Part shown: positions 17,601 through 27,500 of the stretch, piece by piece
Numbering within the stretch: the stretch's first letter is position 1
Layout: each line of letters begins with the position of its first letter
NCBI GenBank assembly: GCA_035041965.1
Contig: JAPYMA010001660.1
Location: 62,001-126,000, forward strand
Origin: Anisakis pegreffii
Lineage: Eukaryota > Nematoda > Chromadorea > Rhabditida > Anisakidae
Direction: 5' to 3'
DNA: 64,000 bases
The notes under the pieces: model-generated
The model's database searches: none
The model's input: only the letters and a program-made list of their open reading frames with translations
Told to the model about the DNA's origin: nothing
Program-made: the position numbers and the translations under genes

Positions 17601-19770
17601 TTGCTCGTATCGTCATCGGTGAGTGACCCTGCGCGGTGAACGACATAATCCTCATCGAACAAACGCAAACATGCATCAAATTCAATTGAACCAATATGAT
17701 GTGATCAAATGAAATTGAAACGACTTTTTTGTAAAGAATTTATTGTTTTGAACTCATGCAAAATTTTGCAGTCTGTCCAGCGATACTTATGTAAATATTT
17801 GTCTGCTGCTTTTTTTGCAATGCAATTATTGCCTATCTCATGAACGTGTAGCAAACCCTAACGATAACATCAGCAAAAGCTGTTGCCCTTGACAGAGGCT
17901 AATTTGAGTCGGAAACATGACATCATAGTAAGGCAAACATTTGCGAATGGAAAAAAAACGAAAATTTAGGCCAGCACGGTAGAGGCCAGCACGCTAGCAC
18001 GATTCAAATCACACCTCACGGCACTATCGTATAATTTGATAAAAACTTCTCTAATTCGCACTTAAACTTCCTCATCTCATTCACGCAATTTCTAGGTTCA
18101 ACTTCTTATCACATAAGTCCCATAACTGTACTGTTTCATATATCACAGCATAGAATTATATCTGTATCTGAATCACATTTACTCAACCATTCTATTTTAA
18201 TTCATTATTATTTTTTACATATTCAGCCAACCCGCATGATGTCAGAGCGCGCTCCGCCTTTCATGATGTATTATTGCTTGTACATATTTCTGACTCGGCA
18301 ATAAACTATCATATAATATCTGATTAAATCAACTTGACATAGAATAGTCATTCACATGGGTGAGTAGGATTCTGAAACCTTTTAATTGTTCTAATAATCT
18401 GAATGAAGGTAATATAAGAAGTGACGATAGAAGAATGCCTATCGAATAGAGCAGAAATGAAGCGATGAATTTTTTTCGAAGTTGCAGCGTGCAATTCACA
18501 CTTGTTGCAAAAAAATGCTCTCGAAAGAAATTTCTGTTGGCAAAATATGCTGCTGAAAAACTAACTCAAAAAACGACACCTCAAAAACTTTAAACTTTTC
18601 TTCACACGAAATAAATGTTCTCAGTTTGTAGTGAACAATCAGGATAGCTAGTGCCACGCTGTGACGTATCGAATCTCGTTGCTGATTACGTTTAAATCTG
18701 TTGATTTTTATGCACATCCTCGCATGATATATTACAGCCCATATGTCGTCCAATTGACTGAGTGATTTTAGAGATAAACAGCATTTTTTCTCTCAGTCCT
18801 TCAATTCAGTTAACGTTTTGAAAAGATAAAAGTTGATCGAGATTTAATCCGAAGATCATCCGTATCGCAACAAATGTCATATTCACTCTCCACAAATTCT
18901 TTTCAGCTGTTGATCAGTTTATCGTGATTGATTGTCGATCAACATCAATGAATTTGATGACGGTTCATTTGTGTAATCACATTACTTAGCCGAGAAGCGA
19001 TTTTAATGCTGAACACAATTCTCGATAGGTTAGCTTTCAACAAGCTGTGCAAATTTATCAATTTCAAGGAACATTGCTTATCCAGAAGAAATGCATCTGA
19101 TCTAAAACAAAAACACCCTTGCTTGGTACGCCGATGGCTGTTGATAGCGAATGTGAGATGAGATGAGCACAAGTGATGACTGCTGACTGGATAGTACTAT
19201 CACTAAATGATAACACTGCAAATGATAGTGATGGGAATTGTTCTAGTACTAGTGCTATCGTACGATTAGAGAAAGCTCTGTTGGTTTTGCGTGTTTGAAC
19301 TTTATCCGCTAGTAAGATGAAGTATGGATAGAGCGTAGTTCTTTCAGATTTTATATTTATTCATATACGCGTTCATATTTATCTTCGCATTACGCTCACA
19401 ACTGATTGTTCATTTACTGATGCGATGTAATAGTTACTATAGTTTAATCTGAGCAATAAAATTCCTCGGCAAAAACACACGCGAGTTGTTTTGCGATGCA
19501 AAAAACACGCATCTTTGTTTATTGTTTGTGCAATATATCAATCGTTGCCGTCTGTAACAGATTTTATTTTCGATAATCCATTTATCGCACTTGGCATTAA
19601 ACGATTTCTTCAAAGCGACTATTGAGCGTTTAGTAAGCGATTCCGTAAGCGATGATGCCGTAAGATTTACTCATCACTGCTATTTTGTTCATTTACTGTT
19701 TTTATTGTTTCAATATGCTGCTGTTGTTCTGATGTTTGCATTTATTGAAACTTTGCATTTTGATACTATA
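14623..19770. other. Non-coding stretch, no supported gene
   Basis: Short open frames occur on both strands. The least random is at 17350-17583 (+), 77 codons, with slightly higher GC, but its antisense frame is equally open and neither resembles a known family. A box-A-like string near 16930 has no box B or cloverleaf. Two short near-copies built around ctacaaatactag occur near 15770 and 15877. Nothing else stands out. Confidence 0.4.
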
Positions 19771-19774
19771 ATTT

Positions 19775-20030
19775 TTACTAAAAATGTCAAGGCTACCGTC
19801 TCCTCAAGTTTGCCCAGTAACATGTGAATTTTTTTGCAACATTCGATCCAGCTGGATCTCTACATTCAGAAAAACATATTTTTTGCTGAGCGATTTTCCT
19901 CAGCTGAGGAAATATAGCAATTTTCTTGTTAGATATATTTCACGATCAGTTAGCGCAGTCGCGCTCGTCATTCATGCACATTGATCACAATAGAGCAATC
20001 AACACGTTAATATAGTTAATACAATTTCAG
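19775..20030 (+). repeat. Copy 1 of a dispersed repeat shared with 29.7-30.0 kb
   Basis: This segment aligns by eye with sequence at 29700-29990. Shared blocks include accgtctcctcaagtttgcc against accgtcttctcagctttgcc, a cagtaacatgtgaatttt-like block, ttcgatccagctgga against ttcgatccaacagat, the run attcagaaaaa followed by catat, and an acgttaatatag-like tail. The copies differ at many positions, so the repeat is old. No terminal inverted repeats or target duplications were found. Class unknown. Confidence 0.55.
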
Positions 20031-22220
20031 AAGAAATGTTTTGATATTTTCGTCCTTTGATACTAGCCCACTTCGAGTGTTTCCAAGTTCACAATGTTCT
20101 CAAAAATATTCAATGCGAGTGAGAACCGTATTGAGTGCTCGAATTTCTGCAAATCGCGAGGAGGCATACGAGCATTTGTATGGCGATAGAACGTTGATTC
20201 AGTTACTGTGGCCACAACTGAGATGTACTACATGACTTCATGTAACTAGGTTTCTCAAATACCGAGCATATTTAGGCTCATCAGATTCGCACGTTAGCAA
20301 CAATGAAATAAAGTCCTTGATGTTGAGATCCTAAGGAAGAACAATTTGATTCTACTAGTAAAAAGTAATACTAGGAGTCGTAACAGTTGAAGACGCCGCG
20401 ACTCATTTCCAAAAAGAAACCTCAAAGAAAAAAAAAAACAACTGATGAATGCGTTAAGAACATTGAGCATGCGTTTTAGGCGATTAAAAGTGACAACACC
20501 TACAAACGTATGCTCGATTATTTTACACTATGTAGCTATAAGAGGAACAAAAAATATTGAAGTCCAATAACAGCTGAGTGAGCAGATGGTATTTTGAATT
20601 AGTGAGAACGCGAAAAAATGATTGAACAGCAAAAAAACCAACTAAAAATACATCGTCAATTAACACAATTTAGTTTTCCGTTTGCTTGTTCAGTCTTTTT
20701 GCGGGGTTTCTGTCGAATTTTTTCAGTTAATGCACAGTTTTCATCGATCATTCATTGATTTATTGCGGCCATTTGTTCACAAGCACACTAAACATGAATA
20801 AGAAGAGTTAGCATTATGAATCCTTTCCAGATTTCGTTGAGCTCTTCACTTTGTCCAGAAAATTATTCGTTGTTTTTATTGGGAAGCCATATCTGCCCCG
20901 TGTATCTCAAATGAACTCATTAGCAACTTTCAAAGGTTTCCTCATGTACTTACAACTATAACGACAAAAATTCATATTGTCCCGTCCATTTATATTCATT
21001 CCATAGGAAACCAACGATTTTCGATTATTTTAATGTATTCTTAGTTCCTTCATATACCCAAGGAAAAAATATTGCAGTGGAAAACGTTATTTGAGATTTC
21101 TATCAATCAACCACATCAGATTCGGCTTTTCTCAAGATTAATAATTCTGTGAAATTATAGCAGCTTCACACTGATTATAGCTTTCAAAAAATATTGTATC
21201 ACGAATGAACCTATAAGATTGGGAAAGGTTTTATGATCATCTTGAAACTTTCTTCGTAAGCCTTTTTTAAGCATCCATCAAAATATTGGAAGCTTAACCT
21301 GAATTGGTTATATGATGAATGCTTATGTGATGAATATTGAATATTTTTCCCTCAGTCGTTTGATAGCGCCATCTTGTGTTGGTGCAAGAAAAAACATTAA
21401 CATGTTTATCACAGCTAGTAAGAGTAAAAAATGCCATTTTCTTATTATTTCACCTATAAATGTGCCTTGCTTATCATCTCAGTGATTGCTTTTTGCTGAT
21501 ATGGATGAGAAATATCAACAAAATGCAACAATACTTATCAAATCACGTGGGTGAACTCATGATTTCACGGGTTGATCATGTCTCTAACTCACCTATTTCT
21601 TTCCAATGCCCGACATTTGAGTGCTTTCGAAAGGTATACTTACTTGTTGGTCTCTAATGTACGCAAAGGAAGGAAATTTGCTCATAGCTGATGGTGCTAT
21701 TTGATCTTTTATGATTGCTAAATATAGTAGTCAGACTAAAATTGATAACGAAACAATTACTTCCACTATTATTTCTAATAATTACTTCTAAACAATTACT
21801 CCTAATACTGAATAGTAAACTAAAGCAATTAAGAAACAATTACTCCTAATGTTATACTTTGTTGGAAAAAGCGATCATATTAACAAATTAGCACTAAATA
21901 TAGTTATCATTGGTTTCATTATTTGTTTCACGTAATTTACTTACGACTCTCAGCTTTTTTTGCGTTTTGAAACGCTCAACTACGTTCACATTCTTTCTAA
22001 CGCGCATTTGTTTGATTTCTACAATCGGTTGCACGAAAAGACTTGTTTTTAATCGTGCGAGTGCGTGATAGCAGTTAAATTTGCATTCGTTATTGTAGTT
22101 TTCAGATTATTAATAGTGCTTCAAGTCAACTGATAAACTTTGGTACTGAGAAGGACTGCAATGGTGATAAACATTTAATTGTGATCAGTGATTGTGGTGC
22201 ATATCGTTGATTCACTTCGT
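20031..22220. other. Non-coding stretch with local repeats
   Basis: A frame at 20041-20235 (+) has a coding-like C-terminal half but no recognisable family and no clear acceptor. At 21755-21850 a short unit around aacaattactcctaat recurs several times. No other feature is supported. Confidence 0.4.
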
Positions 22221-22224
22221 TGAG

Positions 22225-22400
22225 CTCGGTTGAATATATCCTAGAGACACGGTCGCTAGCATCAAGCTGAGAAAGACCGAAATCTCAGTTGAAACGGCGT
22301 TTGGCCGGTCACACGACGGTACGGTGGAGTCAGCACACTTGGGCGCTATCAGATCCATATTGAGGAAGCGAGATTGTGAACGCTCCTCCTCAATAGGTGT
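22225..22400 (+). other. GC-rich, hairpin-forming segment (possible structured ncRNA)
   Basis: This segment is clearly more GC-rich than its surroundings and carries no open frame. At 22358-22395 it forms a hairpin: tattgagga pairs with tcctcaata and agcg with cgct, leaving a 2-nt bulge and a 10-nt loop. Short complementary words also occur around 22290-22345 (for example ggccgg). I compared it by memory with tRNA, 5S, U1-U6, SRP and spliced-leader RNA motifs and found no match. Strand is unknown; + is nominal. Confidence 0.3.
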
Positions 22401-23371
22401 GGTTAGTTATTCGTTCATATTTTTTGCAATCAGTATCAGCCTTAAAAATAGGACAGTATTTTTGAGCATTATTTCAGCAATCTGTCATGCTGCCATCAAT
22501 TAGTTACGGCTTAGTTTCATCAGGAATTTCTTGTGGGTGATCTTTTGAACTGATAAACGTTTAATGCGTTTGAGAGACTCCATCGATCTCCATCTTATTG
22601 CCACAAGGACTTTTTACCTGTCAAATCAAGATCTGATAAAATGATATTTTCGAATATGTCAATCAAGTAGCACCTGGATACACCTGAGTGTAAAGTATAG
22701 GTGGAAATTCTGCATTTTTTCAATTAGACGCCAGTGTGTTTGGTTGGTTTGTGGCAGCAATGAACCTGCTGCCTGATGCTTTCGTAGAGTGCAGTTTTGT
22801 CGTGATAGTAATCCGAAATACCGTAAATAATCCTTGATTAATAAGTTTCTACACTCTGCTCTAGTTATTCATCATGCAATCGAAAGTCTCATACGTGTAA
22901 ACAAGTCTGTTCCATATAATTTTGAACAACTCAACTCTCAATTGTCAGAGACAATTACATTGGTTCCTTGGGGACTTCTTTAGGTCGACTCCCTAAAATT
23001 GATGACATTTAGTTCGTCAGTGTTGAAATATTCACATTTTATGAGAAATATTAGGTAAAATTGCCCATATTGTCGGATCAGTTTGCTTAAGCGTATTGAA
23101 TAGAGCAGCGATAACAGGAACAAATAGCTCATTAACCATTCATACCTAGGAGAACAGTCTGTTTGACTTTAATATTATAGCTGTTAGAATTGTTGAATAT
23201 CAGCCAGTAAATACTCTCTCCTGATGTACTTAGTATGTTCCTTGAACATGATTTCCGAAAATAAATTGTGACCCAGAAGGTTGATTTTTTATGATGTTCA
23301 CATATTGGCGATCAAAGTTGATATGAAAGAATCCTTATTTGTTGGTGAGTTTGAAGAGCCGAGTCTTGTAA
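22401..23371. other. Non-coding stretch upstream of the tRNA-Leu copies
   Basis: No supported coding frame or RNA signature. If the ADAM gene has distant 5' exons, signal-peptide and prodomain exons could lie in or before this stretch, but I could not identify any. Confidence 0.4.
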
Positions 23372-23460
23372 ACAGTATGGATGGCCGACTAGTCCAATTC
23401 AAGTGATTTGAAGGACCGCATATTGGGATTCCTGGCATCGAAAGTGATGCATGCGTCCGA
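23372..23460 (+). pseudogene. Decayed tRNA-Leu copy
   Basis: About 290 bp upstream of the intact tRNA-Leu and in the same orientation. It keeps tatggatggccga (start and box A), attcaagtgat (compare acttaagtgat at the anticodon of the intact gene) and cctggcatcgaaagtgatgc (compare ctggtatcgtaatcgatgc, the anticodon 3' stem and variable arm). The acceptor stem no longer pairs, the D stem is broken and there is no GTTCGA box B. It cannot fold as a tRNA. An old local duplication is the simplest reading; the CAAG triplet context suggests a possible Leu(CAA) origin. Confidence 0.6.
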
Positions 23461-23749
23461 TTAACATTCCGCACAAGAAATATACAACTGATTTATTTAA
23501 TACTGATTTGACGAATGAAGATCCCACATGACACATCCGAAAGAGCGTCTAATTTCAACATTACTTCTGCTAGTCTTTTTGAATAATGTGAATTATGCTC
23601 TCAACTCCAGATAGTTACTATAATCGCAACTCTATTCATCTTAATAAGTGTTATAATTAGCATTCGTGTTATCTCTGTAGTAATTAGTAACAAATTTATG
23701 TTCACATGATATTCATTGGCAATTTTTGCACAGCAAGCGCTATACATGT

Positions 23750-23850
23750 GCACGGATGGCCGAGTGGTCTAAGGCGCCAGACTTAAGTGATGACACATCG
23801 AGAGTTCTGGTATCGTAATCGATGCGTGGGTTCGAACCCCACTCCGTGCA
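23750..23850 (+). tRNA. tRNA-Leu (anticodon UAA) with a 17-nt intron
   Basis: The cloverleaf is complete. The acceptor stem gcacgga pairs perfectly with tccgtgc and the discriminator is A. The D stem is gcc/ggc and the anticodon stem ccaga/tctgg. The loop reads CTTAAG with anticodon TAA at 23784-23786. A 17-base intron (23788-23804) follows position 37, the standard place for nuclear tRNA introns. The long type II variable arm is closed by atcg/cgat, as expected for leucine tRNA. The T arm is GTGGG-TTCGAAC-CCCAC. Box A and box B internal promoters are intact and a TTTT pol III terminator follows at 23854-23857. The tRNA decodes UUA. Confidence 0.95.
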
Positions 23851-23853
23851 AAT

Positions 23854-23857
23854 CTTT
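23854..23857 (+). terminator. Pol III terminator of tRNA-Leu
   Basis: A TTTT run begins four bases after the 3' end of the tRNA, the usual RNA polymerase III stop. Confidence 0.7.
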
Positions 23858-24514
23858 TGTGGTCTCATCCTCATTGTCAGAATACTTCCACCTGCGACGG
23901 CCTTCACTTATACTGTTGAATCACCATTCCAAAAATTGCAGTGACTTCCTCAAAAGCAACGAAAACTGTCATGGAACACGCAGTGATTGAATTTTGATAC
24001 AATTTCCAGTGACACTTCCACTATTCGTCGATGTGAAGCGATCGAGCGATATTGTTGAGTATTCGGTGGTTGGCTGTCTTTCCGGATTCAATAAAACTGC
24101 CTACAATTTAAATGAGTGCCCATCTCGTTTTACCTGCTCTTTCAACTGGATATCATTCATTACGATAACGAAATGCTCATCAATAAGCTATCACTTATTT
24201 ATTCCTGTTATATTATCAATTTTGTGTTCATGCAACTGGTATTCTCAACGCAAACCCGAAGAACAAACCCCGTCCATGACGTTAGTGCAATAACACCACT
24301 CACATTATTTCCTACCTGAATTTCTGACAACACACATACTTCTTCTATGAAATTGTTTCCATGATCGGTAACAGATCAGTGAAATTCAGTAAAACGCTTT
24401 TTAAACATGCATAATAGTGATAGCTCCACAAGGCTCTCATGCTACTGGAAGACTAAATATCATTTGATGCAGTTTTGCAAATCAGAGAGAACATAGTCAT
24501 TATCTGAAGTTTAG

Positions 24515-27500
24515 GACAAATTTGCCTCTGAAGAATCAAGTATCGAATTGGTTTCGGGTAGGCATCGACGCGAGTCAGCTGTATGGGGTGAACCTGCACC
24601 GGACTACAGCGGTGTAGTACTAGATGGAATGACACGATACGTGCACGCGTTACTTTTCGTTGATTCTAAAATCGTATGTTATTTCTGGTTTATTTCTAGA
24701 GGTTCTTGCATTCGCATGGCTAAACAGATTCCTATGTCTGTTGCTGGTTTGATCTTATGGATTGATCATTCATTCTGAATACATCTCATTGTGAATTGTG
24801 AAATATCAGTTTCAATATCCAGACTTGTGTGAATTCGAAGAAACATCTATAAAATGCGACTGTACCCTACCAATGAATCCACTCGTTGTTCATTCAATCA
24901 AAAACATATTTTCAGACAAGGCATTACAATTTTGATATGCCGAACATCAAAAAACAAGTCTTGAAAATGATCAAGGAGGCGAACGATGTTAGTTGTTTTC
25001 GGTTTGCATCCAAATAAAAAACGCATTGTCGTTACTATCAAGTCTTATCTTACTATACTATCAAACGTAGTCTTCTCATTGTCAGACTTCTTCGAACATT
25101 CAATAATTAGGCGATGATTGCATTTTTATTCAAATGTGTTGAACACTGCAGCTATTCGATAGACTGAACTTCACTGGTGATAATTATGATTGAAAATTTA
25201 GTACTTCTATCAAATCAACCTTCGAGTTATTGTGGTCGATGTACTGCAAACCCAACGTAGCGATCTCAGTTTATATTCGTTCGAAGATTACCGGAACACG
25301 AGGTAGGAACTCATCGTACTTACCATTATCCACTTCCATATGCTGGTAATAAATCTTATTCGATCTGAGTTGAACGGTCTTACTTAAAAGTCGCAAGAGA
25401 GATGGTTATTGCCCTATTAAAGAGCGTCATTAATCACAGCAAATGTACTTTAGTATAGCGCTAACTACCTAGATCAATTTCGAATGGAGCTGAAAACGGA
25501 TTTCGGATATATTGCGCAGTTGAATGGCGTGAGGGAATTAGAGAATTTCAGGATGGACCGACTGCCTCGTCACGATTTCGCCGCGCTTATTTCCTATCGT
25601 TATGCGGGTGGTTTAGCGTTCGTCGGTGGAATGTGTACAGCTAAAGCGGTTATGTTATGTGGTGTAGGTTATCTATTGTGTCATTGAGATAATCATATGC
25701 ATGGTGCATCGACTAGCGAAACCAATAATCTTTAGGTTTTCGTGAGTGATTGCTATCAATGAATTAGTTCTTCAAATGAGCAATGAAATGCTTTTGCAAG
25801 ATACGTGATACAAATGCGCGCAAAGATACATGCGCTTCGAACAGTTCAAGTTAACCTTATCCATCACAGTTCTGTTCTGACGAACAAAACCTGCCACTTG
25901 GTAAAAATGGGGTGCAGAACAGAGCAAAACAGGCTGAAACATTTCACAGGGTCGAAGAGAATAGAAAGGTTTTGAAACGTTAGGGTACCGGAATTGAACC
26001 TAGTAGAACAGTTACAGAGCAGAGCGGGGTAGGACAGAGCAGCTTACGGAATGTGTGCAATTGGATTATTACTGATCCGGAACAAACAAATTAACAAATA
26101 ACTTTTCGTTAACTATGAGGAATCTTACAATCATCTTCAATTGATCCCGAAAAAGCCATTCGCTGATGTTGGATAGTGGTCAAGTTCAATTTGCAATCAA
26201 ATCATTCCGCTTGCCGTTTTCAGTTTTATCCACACCATCCAACTGCGATGGGCAGTATATTCTTCCACGAAGTAGCACATTTGATTGGAGTACCACATCG
26301 GAATGCTAACGAAACAATTGATGTTCCGAATTGTCACTGCAATCAAATGCATCCCAATGAGAAACCATCCGGACCGGCAGGCTGTTTAAAAATTCCGTAA
26401 GTATTCAGAAATAGAATATTTTCTATGTCATTTAAACAGATCTAGCTCGCTACTAACCTCATTTGCAGTAGATCAAAGCTGATCCATTGAACAAACCTAG
26501 TTCCTCATTTTCTTAACGGCTCTGTCTATCAGTTGTTGGCGATTTCGGTTTTGCTTTTGTTCAATCAAACATCTAATTTGCATATGACACATACTTTTTA
26601 ATGCTGATCTATAAGAATGACAATAAGTTACTATTCCATGTGTAGTTTAACATCTACACAAAATGCTCACTTTTATTCACAGCTGTTTGTTCCATTGTCT
26701 GTTATTTTAAACTGATTTCCTGACTCAATTTCATTAAAACTTCTTCTGAGGAAAGAGCATCGTCACAATAATAACATGTTTTCAAACGAAGTGATACTTT
26801 CAGTGGCTATGATCATGACTGCACACTGCAACAGATGGCCAATTTATTGTATAAGAATCGATGCCTGAGGTCAAGAAAATCGTCGATATTCGATCAAATT
26901 TTAGTCGAAAAGTCGCTTCCAATTTGCGGCAACGGCGTCAAGGAGCAGGATGAAGAATGCGATTGCGGCATTGAAAGATATTGCTTCAATCTGAATTGTA
27001 GATCCGAAACATGCACTCAAATCGTTAAAACATGGCAAATGGTTTGTTTTATGAAGAATTTTGATCAATTTTTATATCTCCTAGATCATTTGGAATCATT
27101 TTCAACAGGTTTTTACCAGCAACAATATCGCTGTAACCGTGGTTGTTGAACAATCCTCCAAACGCATCTACCTCTACTCTCCTGGTTATTTTAAGATGAC
27201 AAGTTGCCTTCGGAGAACGAAGTTTCCTAATCGTGAGGCTCAAATAGCTAATCTGGAGTTTTCGACTCGCTCTTCATCATTTGATATCGTGAAGAGTGAA
27301 ATTCTCGTGCGATTTTCAGTACTTGGCACTAATTGTAATCTCGCTATTGTTGTTCACAACGTTAACAGTTTACATCTACTATCGTTTTATTCAATCGTGT
27401 TCTACATCGATCCCTTCGATGCACTTACCCAAACGATCCTGTCCGAAATTTGTTTCGGAACTGCCACATTCCAAGTACATTCGTTGCCTAAGGAAATTGC

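Noticed and set aside
23889..23920. STCDGLH fragment as an ADAM prodomain exon
   Set aside because: Matches the conserved prodomain word, but the exon would be about 30 bases, is followed by a stop and lacks a good donor. Kept only as a remark in the ADAM entry.
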